A DNA stretch of 64,000 nt from Hymenobacter aerophilus DSM 13606 (GCF_000382225.1 NZ_KB907811.1:1-64000), one strand, 5' to 3'; positions 25,176-34,634 are shown, counted from the first letter of the stretch. Made by a program: numbers and translations. Notes: generated by a model not told the origin, from the letters alone.

Positions 25176-28100
25176 ATGGCTTCAGCAAAGACGTCTCCCT
25201 CCACCCGTCCGGCCGCCGCTATGCCGGACTCGGCCACTGCCACGGCACCCGATACCGCCCCGCGCCCGGACCGTAGCAACCACACCCGCAAAAAAGGGGC
25301 GGAGGATTACCGGCATACCTCGGTGCAGAGCTCCGACTCCGACTACATCAACGACCAGCTCAACCGGGTGCTTTACGCCCTTGACGCCTTTAAGAAGGGC
25401 GATGTGAGCGTGCGGCTGACCAAGCAGAACGACGACATTTTTGCCGAAATTGCCGAGGCCTACAACTCGATGGTGGACATGATTGCCGGGGTAGGCGGCG
25501 AGGTGTCGCGCATCTCGAAAGTGGCCGGCGTGGAAGGCAACCTGAAGGCCCGCGCCTCGGTGGATAACGCGGCGGGCTTCTGGCGCGACATGATCAACAA
25601 CATCAACGGCCTTGTGGACAGCATTGCCGTGCCGGTACTGGAAGTGGGCAAAGTACTCACCAACATCAGCCGCGGCAACCTCGACGAGACGTTCCAGATT
25701 CCGGTGTCGGGCGACTTCAAGGTGATGGCCGAAACCATCAACAAGACCATCGACAACCTCAACCTGTTTGCCGGCGAAGTAACCCGCGTGGCCCAGGAGG
25801 TGGGCACCGAAGGCAAGCTCGGCGGCCAGGCCTCCGTGCCCAACGTGGGCGGCGTGTGGAAAGACCTGACGGACAACGTGAACACGATGGCCAGCAACCT
25901 GACGAGTCAGGTGCGCGACATTGCCAACGTAGCCACCGCCGTAGCCCGCGGCGACCTGAGCCAGAAAATCACCGTCGATGTAAAAGGCGAGCTGCTGGAT
26001 CTGAAGCAGAACCTCAACCAGATGGTGGACTCGCTGAACCTGTTTGCCGGCGAGGTAACCCGCGTGGCCCAGGAAGTAGGCACCGAGGGCAAGCTCGGCG
26101 GCCAGGCCTCGGTGCCCAACGTGGCTGGCACCTGGAAGGAGCTGACCGACAACGTGAACACAATGGCCAGCAACCTGACTAGTCAGGTGCGCGACATTGC
26201 CAACGTGGCCACCGCCGTGGCTAAAGGTGATTTGACGCAGAAGATGACCGTGGATGTGAAGGGCGAAATCCTGGAGCTCAAGGACATCCTCAACCAGATG
26301 GTGGACTCGCTCAACGTATTCGGCGACGAGGTAACCCGCGTGGCCCGCGAAGTAGGCACCGAAGGCAAGCTCGGCGGCCAGGCCTCCGTGCCCAACGTAG
26401 GTGGCACCTGGAAGGAGCTGACCGACAACGTGAACACGATGGCCAGCAACCTGACGAGTCAGGTGCGCGACATTGCCAACGTGGCCACGGCGGTGGCAAA
26501 AGGTGACCTGACGCAGAAGATGACCGTGGACGTGAAGGGCGAAATCTTGGAACTCAAGGACATCCTCAACCAGATGGTGGACTCGCTCAACGTGTTTGCC
26601 GGCGAGGTAACCCGCGTAGCCCGCGAGGTGGGTACAGAAGGTATCCTGGGTGGCCAGGCCAACGTGCCGAGCGTTTCGGGCACGTGGAAAGACCTGACCG
26701 ACAACGTGAACACGATGGCCAGCAACCTGACGAGTCAGGTGCGCGACATTGCCAACGTGGCTACGGCCGTAGCCCGCGGGGATTTGAGCCAGAAAGTATC
26801 GGTTGATGTGAAGGGCGAGCTGTTCCAGCTCAAGGAAAACCTCAACCAGATGGTGGACTCGCTCAACACCTTCGGCGACGAAGTAACCCGCGTGGCCCGC
26901 GAGGTAGGCACCGAGGGCAAGCTCGGCGGCCAGGCCGTGGTGCCCAACGTGCGCGGCACCTGGAAAGACCTGACCGACAACGTAAATACCATGGCCGCCT
27001 CGCTCACGAGCCAGGTGCGCGACATTGCCAACGTAACCACCGCCGTAGCCCGCGGTGATTTGAGCCAGAAAGTATCGGTTGATGTGAAAGGCGAGTTGCT
27101 CGACCTCAAGGACAACATCAACCAGATGGTGGACTCGCTCAACGTGTTTGCCGGCGAAGTAACCCGCGTGGCCCAGGAAGTGGGCACCGAGGGTCGACTT
27201 GGCGGTCAGGCCAACGTGCCCAACGTGAGCGGCGTGTGGAAGCAGCTGACCGACAACGTAAACACCATGGCCGCCAACCTCACCACCCAGGTGCGGGGCC
27301 TCGTGAAAGTAGTAACGGCCGTTTCGCAGGGCGACCTGACCCAGACGCTGACCCTCGGCGCGCAGGGCGAAGTGGCCGACCTGGCCGATACCATCAACCG
27401 CATGGTGGACGACCTGAACCGTTTGGCCGTGGAAGTAAGCCGGGTAGCCAAGGTGGCCGGCGGCGAAGGCAAACTCGCCGAGCGGGCCACGGTAACGGGC
27501 GTATCCGGCTCGTGGAAAGAACTGGTCGACACGCTCAACGCCCTCATCGAATCCATTGCCTCGCCGGTGCTCGAAGTGAGCCGCGTGGTGCGGGCCATTT
27601 CGGAGGGCGACCTGCAGCAGCGGGCCGAAATTGAGACAACCGGCGACATCCGCGCCATGGCCGACGCCCTGAACCTGGCCGTTGATAACCTCAACGAGCT
27701 GCTGGGCGAAATCAACGAGTCGTCGCAGATTGTGGGCGAGTCGTCGGAGGAGATGGTGGAGAAGGGTCAGGCCATGAGCCAGGTAACGGCCGACGTGGCC
27801 CGCGCCATGCAGCAGATGGCCGAAGGCGCCCAGAACCAGGCCCTCAAAACCGACCAGGCCTTCAAGCTGATTGAGGAAATCATGCAGGCCACCAAGGAAA
27901 CCGCTGGCAAAGCCGATGTGGGTATCAAGGCCGCGCAGCTGGGTGAGCAGACCTCGCAGCTGGGCCTGAAAACGGTGGCCGAAGTGGTAAAGAACATGGA
28001 GGAAATCAGCTCGGCCGCCGCCCAGACCTCGAAAACCATCGAAGTGCTGAGCACCCGTTCGGGCGAAATCAGCAAGTCGCTGGGCGTGATTACCGACATT

Positions 28101-28976
28101 GCCTCCCAGACCAACCTGCTGGCCCTGAACGCCGCCATCGAGGCCGCGCGGGCCGGTGAGGCCGGCCGTGGCTTTGCCGTGGTTGCCGAAGAAATCCGCA
28201 AGCTGGCCGAGGGCTCGCGCAAGTCGGCCAGCGAAATTGCCACGCTGGTAGAGGACGTTCGCAAGGACACCACCTCGGCCGCAACCGCCATCAGCACCAT
28301 GGAAGGCCGGGTACTGAAGGGCAAGAACGCCACCTTCGAGGCCAGCTCGGCCTTTAAGAACATTGCTACCAGCAGCGGCGAAACCCTGCGCACCAGCCGC
28401 GATATTCTCACGGCCACCGAGATTCAGAAAACGAGTATCGGCGACGTGGTCAAGTACGTGGAGGAAGTGGTAGCCATTGCCGAACAGACGGCCTCGGGCA
28501 CGCAGCAGGTGGCCGGTACCGCGAAGCAGCTCTCCACGAGCATGCAGGAGCTGACCACCAGCAGCCAGAACCTGACCGACATTGCCGACGACCTGCAACT
28601 GGGGCTTTCGGCCTTCCAGCTGATGGAATACCTCGAACCCGAGCCTGAGCCGGAACCCGAGCCCATCCGGCGCCGGATGGCCCGCCGCCCTGCCCCGGCA
28701 GCGGCACCGGTGGCCGCGCCGGTAGCGGTTGCGACATCGCGCCGCCCTGCCCGGGCGGCCGCGGCCCAGCCGCAGCCCGAACCCGAGCCGGCCCGCCGGC
28801 CGGTGCGTCGGGCCACCGCCACTAAGCTAGCTGCAGCTGCCGCCGAAACGCCCGCAGCCAAGCCGGCGGCTTCGGTGCGGCGCAAGTCGGCCCCCGCGGC
28901 AACTCCGGCAGCTACTGAGAAGCCAGCTGCGGCTAAAGGCAAAACGGCCAAGGGTAAAACCACCAAGAGCAAGTAG
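25176..28976 (+). CDS. Soluble poly-HAMP methyl-accepting chemotaxis protein
   Basis: From the ATG at 25176, the start downstream of the promoter box, the protein is 1266 residues. A polar N-terminus leads into eight tandem modules of exactly 92 residues; the middle six are nearly identical. Each contains [18 protein letters not shown], then a WK-LTDNVN-M stretch and a [14 protein letters not shown] stretch. This is the HAMP-repeat consensus known from fungal Nik1 (group III) histidine kinases. A chemoreceptor signalling domain follows ([20 protein letters not shown] at the hairpin tip). The last 110 residues alternate acidic EPEPEP and basic Ala/Pro/Lys/Arg-rich stretches. No transmembrane segment or periplasmic sensor is present, so it is cytoplasmic. 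First gene of the operon. Confidence 0.93.
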   Translation: MASAKTSPSTRPAAAMPDSATATAPDTAPRPDRSNHTRKKGAEDYRHTSVQSSDSDYINDQLNRVLYALDAFKKGDVSVRLTKQNDDIFAEIAEAYNSMVDMIAGVGGEVSRISKVAGVEGNLKARASVDNAAGFWRDMINNINGLVDSIAVPVLEVGKVLTNISRGNLDETFQIPVSGDFKVMAETINKTIDNLNLFAGEVTRVAQEVGTEGKLGGQASVPNVGGVWKDLTDNVNTMASNLTSQVRDIANVATAVARGDLSQKITVDVKGELLDLKQNLNQMVDSLNLFAGEVTRVAQEVGTEGKLGGQASVPNVAGTWKELTDNVNTMASNLTSQVRDIANVATAVAKGDLTQKMTVDVKGEILELKDILNQMVDSLNVFGDEVTRVAREVGTEGKLGGQASVPNVGGTWKELTDNVNTMASNLTSQVRDIANVATAVAKGDLTQKMTVDVKGEILELKDILNQMVDSLNVFAGEVTRVAREVGTEGILGGQANVPSVSGTWKDLTDNVNTMASNLTSQVRDIANVATAVARGDLSQKVSVDVKGELFQLKENLNQMVDSLNTFGDEVTRVAREVGTEGKLGGQAVVPNVRGTWKDLTDNVNTMAASLTSQVRDIANVTTAVARGDLSQKVSVDVKGELLDLKDNINQMVDSLNVFAGEVTRVAQEVGTEGRLGGQANVPNVSGVWKQLTDNVNTMAANLTTQVRGLVKVVTAVSQGDLTQTLTLGAQGEVADLADTINRMVDDLNRLAVEVSRVAKVAGGEGKLAERATVTGVSGSWKELVDTLNALIESIASPVLEVSRVVRAISEGDLQQRAEIETTGDIRAMADALNLAVDNLNELLGEINESSQIVGESSEEMVEKGQAMSQVTADVARAMQQMAEGAQNQALKTDQAFKLIEEIMQATKETAGKADVGIKAAQLGEQTSQLGLKTVAEVVKNMEEISSAAAQTSKTIEVLSTRSGEISKSLGVITDIASQTNLLALNAAIEAARAGEAGRGFAVVAEEIRKLAEGSRKSASEIATLVEDVRKDTTSAATAISTMEGRVLKGKNATFEASSAFKNIATSSGETLRTSRDILTATEIQKTSIGDVVKYVEEVVAIAEQTASGTQQVAGTAKQLSTSMQELTTSSQNLTDIADDLQLGLSAFQLMEYLEPEPEPEPEPIRRRMARRPAPAAAPVAAPVAVATSRRPARAAAAQPQPEPEPARRPVRRATATKLAAAAAETPAAKPAASVRRKSAPAATPAATEKPAAAKGKTAKGKTTKSK
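25482..27689 (+). repeat. Array of eight 276-bp coding repeats (HAMP modules)
   Basis: Units begin near 25482, 25758, 26034, 26310, 26586, 26862, 27138 and 27414, each 276 bp (92 codons). The units from 25758 to about 27300 are very similar at DNA level; the first and last are diverged. Homologous recombination between units could change the copy number in frame. Confidence 0.9.
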
Positions 28977-29030
28977 CCCTCGGCCACTTAAACCTGCCAG
29001 CCACTTAGTACCCGATACCCCACCGTTCGC

Positions 29031-29540
29031 ATGCCCAATTCTGAGAAAGCCACCGCGCCCGACCCGCTTATTCAGCTAATCGTTTTCCGATTGGGGCAGG
29101 AGGAGTATGGCATCCGCATCGAGCAGGTGAAGGAAGTAACCCTGACGCCCGAAATTGCCCGCATGCCCAAAACGCCGTCGTTCGTGAAGGGTATTGCCAA
29201 TCTGCGGGGCGATATCATTACCGTTGTCGATCTGGAGGAGCGGTTTCAGCTGCGGGAGGCGGCCGAGGTTGCCGAGGAAGCAGCGGCCCACACCTACACC
29301 ATGGCCATCGAAGCCAAAGACTACACCATTGGCGTAGTCGTGCGCGAGGTGCCCCAGCCGCTGTCGGTGCCCCAGTCGGCCATCGAGCAAACGCCCGATT
29401 TCATTCAGGAAGCCAACATTCACGATAAATATATCGAGGGCATTGCCCGCGTGGGCGACCGGATTATTGTGGTGCTCGACATGCTGAAACTGCTTACACC
29501 CTCCGAAATCATGCAGCTGACGGCCCCGGCGGCATCTTAG
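29031..29540 (+). CDS. cheW: Chemotaxis coupling protein CheW
   Basis: A 169-residue single-domain CheW: IVFRLGQEEYGIRIEQVKEV at the start, FVKGIANLRGDIITVVDL in the middle and VEGIARVGDRIIVVLDM-type end (here IEGIARVG). It links the receptor to CheA. It lies 54 bp after the receptor gene on the same strand. Confidence 0.95.
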   Translation: MPNSEKATAPDPLIQLIVFRLGQEEYGIRIEQVKEVTLTPEIARMPKTPSFVKGIANLRGDIITVVDLEERFQLREAAEVAEEAAAHTYTMAIEAKDYTIGVVVREVPQPLSVPQSAIEQTPDFIQEANIHDKYIEGIARVGDRIIVVLDMLKLLTPSEIMQLTAPAAS

Positions 29541-29617
29541 CCCCCCGGTTGCCGTACAACGGGCCAAGCCGGCCACCGGGCGGCGCTACACCCACTCATT
29601 TCGCTTTTCTCTTTCCC

Positions 29618-29980
29618 ATGAAAAACCGCATTCTCATCGTCGACGATTCGTTCTATATGCGGACGATGCTCAAGAATATGCTTACCGATGCCGGCTACGA
29701 AGTAGTCGGTGAAGCCGCCAACGGCCAGCAGGCCCTGGAAATGGCCATCGAAACCAAGCCCGACCTGATTACGCTCGACGTGATTCTGCCCGACAACACC
29801 GGCCTCGACGTGCTGCGCGGCATCCGCCAGGAGCAGCCCGATGTGAAGGTGGTGATGTGCTCGGCCGTCGGCCAGGAGGTCATCGTGAACGAAGCCCTCG
29901 AAAGCGGCGCCTCTGCCTACATCGTAAAGCCGTTTTCCGAGGAGAAAGTGCTCGAAATTGTGGGCAACGCCCTCCAATAG
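29618..29980 (+). CDS. cheY: CheY-type response regulator
   Basis: From the ATG at 29618 the protein is 120 residues, a lone receiver domain: VDDSFYMRTML (acidic pocket), the phospho-acceptor Asp in LITLDVILPDNTG, Ser in VVMCSAVG, and Lys in AYIVKPFSEE. All key residues are present. It accepts phosphate from CheA; the output partner (gliding or twitching apparatus) is not in the window. Confidence 0.95.
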   Translation: MKNRILIVDDSFYMRTMLKNMLTDAGYEVVGEAANGQQALEMAIETKPDLITLDVILPDNTGLDVLRGIRQEQPDVKVVMCSAVGQEVIVNEALESGASAYIVKPFSEEKVLEIVGNALQ

Positions 29981-29995
29981 ATAGGTACCAGTAGC

Positions 29996-30141
29996 CAGTT
30001 GTCGGTTGCCAGGGAAAGAACGTCATTCAGAGCGGAGCGAAGAATCTCACTTGAGTCGTTCATCCGTAATCGTTCAGCGAGTTCAGGCGAGATTCTTCGC
30101 TTCGCTCCGAATGACGTTCTTTCCCTGACAACTAACAACTG
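29996..30141. repeat. Palindromic element C inside the chemosensory operon
   Basis: Arms 29996-30048 and 30089-30141 (53 bp each) pair with about five mismatches. The inner part has the shared core (gaacgtcattcagagcggag, gaagaatctc); the outer part and the following bases to 30164 are heptads (aactggt, aactgac, aactgac). The element separates cheY from cheA in an otherwise tight operon and could lower cheA expression. Confidence 0.88.
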
Positions 30142-30268
30142 GTAACTGACAACTGACAACTGACTATCGTGTCGACTTCCCCAACCCCGCTTCCTGCCCT
30201 TGCCGAAGAGCCGCCCGCCCCCGTGCGCGGGCGGGCCGGCGGCGTGGGCGCCAACCAGTTGTGGCACG

Positions 30269-31906
30269 ATGAGTAACCGGGAGCAGGAGTACCGCGAGCT
30301 TTTCATGGCCGAGGCGTTGGAATACTACGACGCCATGAGCCGCCACATCAGCGAGCTGGAGCGCAATCCGGCCGATGAGGAGGCGTTGCGCGAGCTGTTC
30401 CGGCTCATGCACAACCTCAAGTCGAACGCCCGGGCCATGGGCTACACCAGCATCGGCGAGGCGGCCCACCACATGGAAACCGTGTTCGGCCAGCTGCGCG
30501 ACGGGCAGGCCACCTTCACCGGCAGCATGGTGCCGGTGCTGTTTGGCGGCATCGACACGCTGGGCGAGCTGATCCGGGCCGTGGGCGAGGAGCAGGCGCT
30601 GCCCGACGTGCAGCGCCTGCTCGACAACCTCGACCGCATCAGCCGGGGCGAGGAGCCCGACCTGGAAGGGGAGGAGGCCGACGACGACGAGGACGTCAGC
30701 CGCAAGCTGGAGCTTTCCGACCTCGTGTATATTCAGGTGCGCAAGCTCGACCACCTGATGAACCTGATGGGCGAGCTGATTATCGACCGGGACCGGATAC
30801 TGACGCTGAGCCGCGAAATCGACCACCCGGCCCTCACGACGGCCGCCGCCCACTTCTCGCGCATTGCCGAAGAGCTGCAGTACAGCGTGATGGATGCCCG
30901 GCTGGTGGGCGTGGGCTCGTTGTTCAGCAAATTCCCGCGGGTGGTGCGCGACGTGGCCAGCACCGAAGGCAAGGAAGTGAACCTGACCCTGCAGGGCGAG
31001 GACATCCAGATCGACCGCAACATCCTGCAAATTATCACCGATGCGCTGCTTCACCTGGTGCGCAACGCCATCGGCCACGGCCTCGAAACGGCCGCCGAGC
31101 GCGAGGCGGCCGGCAAGCCCGCCCAGGGCCAGATAACGCTTTCGGCCCAGGCCGAGCGCGACGATGTGCTGGTGCAGGTGCAGGACGACGGCCGCGGCAT
31201 CGACGTGGCCAGCGTGCGGCGCAAAGCTGTGGAGCGCGGCCTAGTAACGCGGGCTGCCGCCGCCCAGCTGCCCGATGCCGCCGTGCGCGCTTTCCTGTTC
31301 GAGCCCGGTTTCTCGATGGCCAAGGAGGTAACCGAAATTTCGGGTCGCGGCGTGGGCCTCGATGTGGTGAAGCTGGCCATCGACTCGCTCGGCGGCCAGC
31401 TGCGCGTCGATTCGGTGCTGGGCGAGGGCACCACCTTCACGCTGGTGCTGCCCACGTCCATTGCCGTGAAGGGCGCGTTGCTCTTCGAGCTCGACGAGCG
31501 CAGCTACGCCCTGCCGCTCATGCACACCGACTCGGTGGTGTCGCTGCTGCCCGACCGCTTCAGCGTGGTGGGCGGGGTGCTGCTCACGCGCCTGCAGGGC
31601 GAAAACGTGCCCGTAGTGTCGTTGCGCGAACTGCTACAGCTCGAAGGCGACCAGGTGCTGGCGCCGGCCCGCAAAGCCACGCTCCACGGCCGTCAGGATA
31701 TCATCATTGTCAACTACAACAACCGCCGGCTCGGCCTGATCGTCGACCGGTTTCTGCGCCAGCAGGACATCGTGGTGAAAGCCATGAGCAAGCCGCTGGA
31801 CACCATCGATTTGTTTGGCGGCGTGACGCTGCTCGGCAGCGGGCAGGTGTGCCTGGTGCTCGACGTGCCCGCCTTAACTCGTCTGTTTTTAGCCAAACGG
31901 CCGTAA
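30269..31906 (+). CDS. cheA: Chemotaxis histidine kinase CheA, compact form
   Basis: A 545-residue CheA starting at the ATG at 30269. The HPt domain carries phospho-accepting His48 in FRLMHNLKSNARAMG. After a short acidic linker (EGEEADDDEDVSR) come the dimerisation helices, the ATPase domain (N box HLVRNAIGHGLE, G1 VQDDGRGID, G2 GRGVGLDVVK) and a CheW-like regulatory domain to the end. The P2 domain that normally docks CheY/CheB is absent. Predicted autokinase for the cheY at 29618. Confidence 0.95.
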   Translation: MSNREQEYRELFMAEALEYYDAMSRHISELERNPADEEALRELFRLMHNLKSNARAMGYTSIGEAAHHMETVFGQLRDGQATFTGSMVPVLFGGIDTLGELIRAVGEEQALPDVQRLLDNLDRISRGEEPDLEGEEADDDEDVSRKLELSDLVYIQVRKLDHLMNLMGELIIDRDRILTLSREIDHPALTTAAAHFSRIAEELQYSVMDARLVGVGSLFSKFPRVVRDVASTEGKEVNLTLQGEDIQIDRNILQIITDALLHLVRNAIGHGLETAAEREAAGKPAQGQITLSAQAERDDVLVQVQDDGRGIDVASVRRKAVERGLVTRAAAAQLPDAAVRAFLFEPGFSMAKEVTEISGRGVGLDVVKLAIDSLGGQLRVDSVLGEGTTFTLVLPTSIAVKGALLFELDERSYALPLMHTDSVVSLLPDRFSVVGGVLLTRLQGENVPVVSLRELLQLEGDQVLAPARKATLHGRQDIIIVNYNNRRLGLIVDRFLRQQDIVVKAMSKPLDTIDLFGGVTLLGSGQVCLVLDVPALTRLFLAKRP

Positions 31907-31963
31907 CTCTCGTATTGCAGTCTGGCCGGATGCCCTGGTGACCGGCCCTTTCACTTGATTTAT

Positions 31964-32602
31964 ATGGAATTGCACATGACGGAACTGGAGCGCGACATCA
32001 TCCGCGAAATCCTGAACATCGGCCTGGCCCGCGCCGCCGACTCGTTCGCGGTGGTGGCCCAGGAGAAGGTGCTGCTCGAAGTGCCCAACCTCGACATTGT
32101 ATCGGGGCGCAGCATTCTGGAAAAAGTAAGCGACCTGCAGGCCGGCCACGTGGTTATCCAGTCCGATATCCGGGGCGACTTCAACGGCACCACGCTCATG
32201 TTTTTCTCCGGCCAGCACGTGCAGCGCCTCTCGCGGGTGTGCCTGCGCATGCAAACCGCCGACTCCATCGACATCGACTCGATGCAGGAGTCGCTGCTGC
32301 TCGAAATCAGCAACATCATCACCGGGGCGCTGGTCACGCAGCTGGCCAACATCCTCAAGGCCCGCATCTACGGTGCGCCGCCCGCCCATCCGCAGGGCGA
32401 CATGGACGCGGCCCTGCGCAGCCTGCTGCACGACCACCCGATGGTGCAGCCGCTCATTTTCTCGGTGATTACCCAGTTTTCGGACAAAGAAAATTCGGTG
32501 GAGCTGCCGCTGATGATCTTCTTCGACCGCGAAACGTTCGACAAAATCATCACCATCATCCGCACCTACGACTTTATGGGCGGCCAGCAATTCGGCGCCT
32601 AA
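31964..32602 (+). CDS. cheC: CheC-like chemotaxis phosphatase
   Basis: A 212-residue protein with two copies of the CheC/CheX/FliY active-site pattern E-x-x-N: ELERDIIREILNIGLARAAD near the N-terminus and ESLLLEISNIITGAL near 115. These Glu/Asn pairs dephosphorylate CheY-P. Last gene of the operon. ATGs at 31955 and 31976 are alternative starts. No CheD partner is visible. Confidence 0.88.
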   Translation: MELHMTELERDIIREILNIGLARAADSFAVVAQEKVLLEVPNLDIVSGRSILEKVSDLQAGHVVIQSDIRGDFNGTTLMFFSGQHVQRLSRVCLRMQTADSIDIDSMQESLLLEISNIITGALVTQLANILKARIYGAPPAHPQGDMDAALRSLLHDHPMVQPLIFSVITQFSDKENSVELPLMIFFDRETFDKIITIIRTYDFMGGQQFGA

Positions 32603-32630
32603 GCCGCTGACCTGCCCCGGCTTATTGCCT

Positions 32631-32716
32631 ACCGCAAAAAATCCGTTTCGTGATAAGCCGGCACGTTCCTTTACAGGAGGCGCGCCCGGGCTGTTGCGAA
32701 ACGGATTTTTTGCGGT
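32631..32716 (+). terminator. Terminator of the chemosensory operon
   Basis: A perfect 20-bp inverted repeat (accgcaaaaaatccgtttcg at 32631-32650 and its complement at 32697-32716) encloses 46 bp. It lies 28 bp after the cheC stop, and the T-rich right arm fits a terminator. Confidence 0.65.
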
Positions 32717-32780
32717 ACTTCGGTTTCGTTCCGGTTTTCAACTCCTACGCTTTACCTCCAAGTCTCAACCCGATTTACCT

Positions 32781-33869
32781 ATGGCTGACTCCGCCACTGC
32801 ACTCGAACAAAAACTGGCCAACTTCGACCCTAATGCCCTCGGCGACGCCGCCGGCGGCCTGTTTGGCCTGCCCTTCACGCCCGAAGAGGCCCAGGTGGTT
32901 GTGGTGCCCGTGCCCTGGGAAGTAACCGTGTCGTACCGCGCCGGCACGGCCCAGGGCCCCGAAGCCATGCACACGGCCTCGCTGCAGGTCGACCTCTACG
33001 ACCCCGACCTGCCCGAGGCCTGGCGCCTGGGCCTGGCCATGGAGGAGCCCGACGCCGCCATTGCGGCCGAAAGCGACGAGCTGCGCCCGCTGGCCGAGGC
33101 CTACATCGGCTGGCTCGAAGACGGCCAGCCCGACGAAGCCCGCGACCAGCATCTGCCCAATGCGGCCCGCATCAACGAGCGCGGGGCGGCGCTACGCGAG
33201 TGGCTCAAGGCCAAAACCGGCGCCCTGCTCGATGCCGGCAAAGGCGTGGTGGTGCTCGGCGGCGACCATAGCACGCCGCTGGGCTACCTGCACGCGCTGT
33301 CCGAGCGAAACGAGGAGTTCGGCATTCTGCAGATTGACGCCCACTGCGACCTGCGCCCCGCCTACGAAGGCTTCGAGTTTTCGCACGCCTCCATCATGCA
33401 CAACGCCCTGCAACTGCCGCAGGTGAAGAAGTTGGTGCAGGTGGGCATCCGCGACTACTGCCAGCAGGAGGCCGATTTCATCGACCAGAGCAACGGCCGC
33501 GTGGCCCTGTTCGCCGACCGGTTCCTGAAGGCCGAAATGCTGGGCGGCAAGTCGTGGAAGAAGGAGTGCAAGAAAATCATTGCCCAGCTGCCGCAGAAGG
33601 TGTACCTGAGCTTCGATATCGACGGCCTCGACCCCAAGCTCTGCCCCGGCACCGGCACGCCCGTACCTGGTGGCCTTGAGTTCGAGCAGGCCGTGTACCT
33701 GCTGCGCCAGGTGGTGCGCTCGGGCCGCACCATCATCGGCTGCGACCTGAACGAGGTAGCGCCCGGCGACACCGAGTGGAACGCCATTGTGGGCGCCCGC
33801 CTGCTCTACCACATGGCCAACTGGATGGCCGTTTCGCAGGGGCGCCTGAAAGCCCGCACGGTGGAATAG
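32781..33869 (+). CDS. Ureohydrolase (agmatinase/arginase/formiminoglutamase family)
   Basis: A 362-residue binuclear-metal hydrolase. Metal-binding motifs are intact: GGDHSTPLG, DAHCDLRPAYEGF and SFDIDGLDPKLCPGTGTP. Family members hydrolyse guanidino groups of arginine, agmatine, guanidinobutyrate, formiminoglutamate or free guanidine. The 110-residue N-terminal extension and SHASIMHNAL loop match the agmatinase-like subgroup common in Bacteroidota, whose substrate I cannot determine. I start at the ATG at 32781 although the frame is open from 32625, since the upstream part overlaps the operon terminator. Confidence 0.88.
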   Translation: MADSATALEQKLANFDPNALGDAAGGLFGLPFTPEEAQVVVVPVPWEVTVSYRAGTAQGPEAMHTASLQVDLYDPDLPEAWRLGLAMEEPDAAIAAESDELRPLAEAYIGWLEDGQPDEARDQHLPNAARINERGAALREWLKAKTGALLDAGKGVVVLGGDHSTPLGYLHALSERNEEFGILQIDAHCDLRPAYEGFEFSHASIMHNALQLPQVKKLVQVGIRDYCQQEADFIDQSNGRVALFADRFLKAEMLGGKSWKKECKKIIAQLPQKVYLSFDIDGLDPKLCPGTGTPVPGGLEFEQAVYLLRQVVRSGRTIIGCDLNEVAPGDTEWNAIVGARLLYHMANWMAVSQGRLKARTVE

Positions 33870-33904
33870 TTGCCGGTGACGAGTATCCAGTTGCCAGTGA
33901 ACGG

Positions 33905-34027
33905 CAAAAGCAGAACTGTCATTCTGAGCGGAGCGAAGAATCTCGCGTGCAGTAGTAATCCAAACGTCAGGATATACTGTGGCACGCGAGATTCTTCGCT
34001 CCGCTCAGAATGACAGTTCTGCTTTTG
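33905..34027. repeat. Palindromic element D, perfect 46-bp arms
   Basis: Arms 33905-33950 and 33982-34027 are perfect reverse complements by eye, containing the shared core. The outer flanks 33870-33904 and 34106-34140 (words ttgccggt, atccagttgcc) are also rough inverted copies, but the right side is interrupted by a 15-bp tandem array. Confidence 0.9.
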
Positions 34028-34109
34028 ACAGTTCTGCTTTTGACAGTTCTGCTTTTGACAGTTCTGCTTTTGACAGTTCTGCTTTTGACAGTTCTGCTTT
34101 TGACAGTTC
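34021..34109. repeat. 15-bp tandem array, six units
   Basis: Unit gcttttgacagttct is repeated five times exactly and once truncated. It derives from the right outer arm of palindromic element D. Because 15 is a multiple of three, it makes an open frame of repeated SSAFD that runs in frame into the holin-like gene at 34216. Confidence 0.95.
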
Positions 34110-34215
34110 ACCGGCAACTGACAACTGGATACCGGCAACGGAAAAAGGGCTGGCGCGTATTGTATTCAACTCCCTGAATACTGTACATCTCTCATTCAAC
34201 GCCATTTTTTGCCTT

Positions 34216-34551
34216 ATGAGCTTCATTCTCAAATTCATCCTCTCAGCCGTCGTTACGTACCTGCTGGCCACTTTCCTGCCCGGCGCCTACATCCGGGGCT
34301 TCACCGATGCCATGATTCTGGTGGTGGTGCTGGCCATTCTCAACGCGGTGGTTAAGCCTATTCTGCAGATTATCGGGCTGCCCATTACCATTCTCACGCT
34401 GGGCTTGTTTCTGTTCGTCATCAACGCGCTCATCATCATGCTGGCCAGCTACCTGATGGCCGGTTTCGAAATTGACGGCTTCTTCTCGGCGCTGCTCTTC
34501 AGCATCGTCCTTTCGCTGGCCACCTCAGTGGTCGATTTAGTGGTTGACTAA
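34216..34551 (+). CDS. Phage holin family 4 (DUF360-like) membrane protein
   Basis: A 111-residue protein with four hydrophobic segments; pattern FLPGAYIRGFTDAMILVVVL then AVVKPILQIIGLPITILTLG is diagnostic of the holin-4 superfamily (PF04020). Such proteins are common single genes in bacterial chromosomes and need not be phage-derived. I start at 34216; the frame is open to 33979, but that part is palindromic repeat and 15-bp array and is most likely untranslated. Confidence 0.88.
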   Translation: MSFILKFILSAVVTYLLATFLPGAYIRGFTDAMILVVVLAILNAVVKPILQIIGLPITILTLGLFLFVINALIIMLASYLMAGFEIDGFFSALLFSIVLSLATSVVDLVVD

Positions 34552-34573
34552 GTAGCAAAAAATAATAACCCAC

Positions 34574-34617
34574 ACGCAAAATGCCCCGCCGACAGCTGTC
34601 GACGGGGCATTTTGCGT
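34574..34617. terminator. Bidirectional terminator between holin-like gene and DUF4349 gene
   Basis: A 15-bp perfect stem (acgcaaaatgccccg 34574-34588 with its complement 34603-34617) with a further palindromic centre (cgacagctgtcg). It lies between convergent genes. Confidence 0.85.
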
Positions 34618-34634
34618 GATACAAGCAGCCGGAC

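Noticed and set aside
25182-28598. Very long open frame (over 1100 codons) on the minus strand opposite the poly-HAMP receptor gene.
   Set aside because: It is the codon-position shadow of a high-GC repetitive gene; its translation is a His/Gly/Val-rich repeat with no domain, and the + strand frame has complete, recognisable domains.
34021-34109. The 15-bp tandem array considered as a CRISPR-like array.
   Set aside because: Units are contiguous with no spacers, and no cas genes are present in the window.
33979-34215. N-terminal extension of the holin-like gene with six SSAFD repeats.
   Set aside because: The extension is entirely the palindromic element's right arm and the 15-bp array. The family starts at the ATG at 34216, and hydrophobic segments follow it directly.
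34216-34551. Holin-like gene as a sign of a prophage.
   Set aside because: No other phage genes nearby; PF04020 proteins are common chromosomal single genes.
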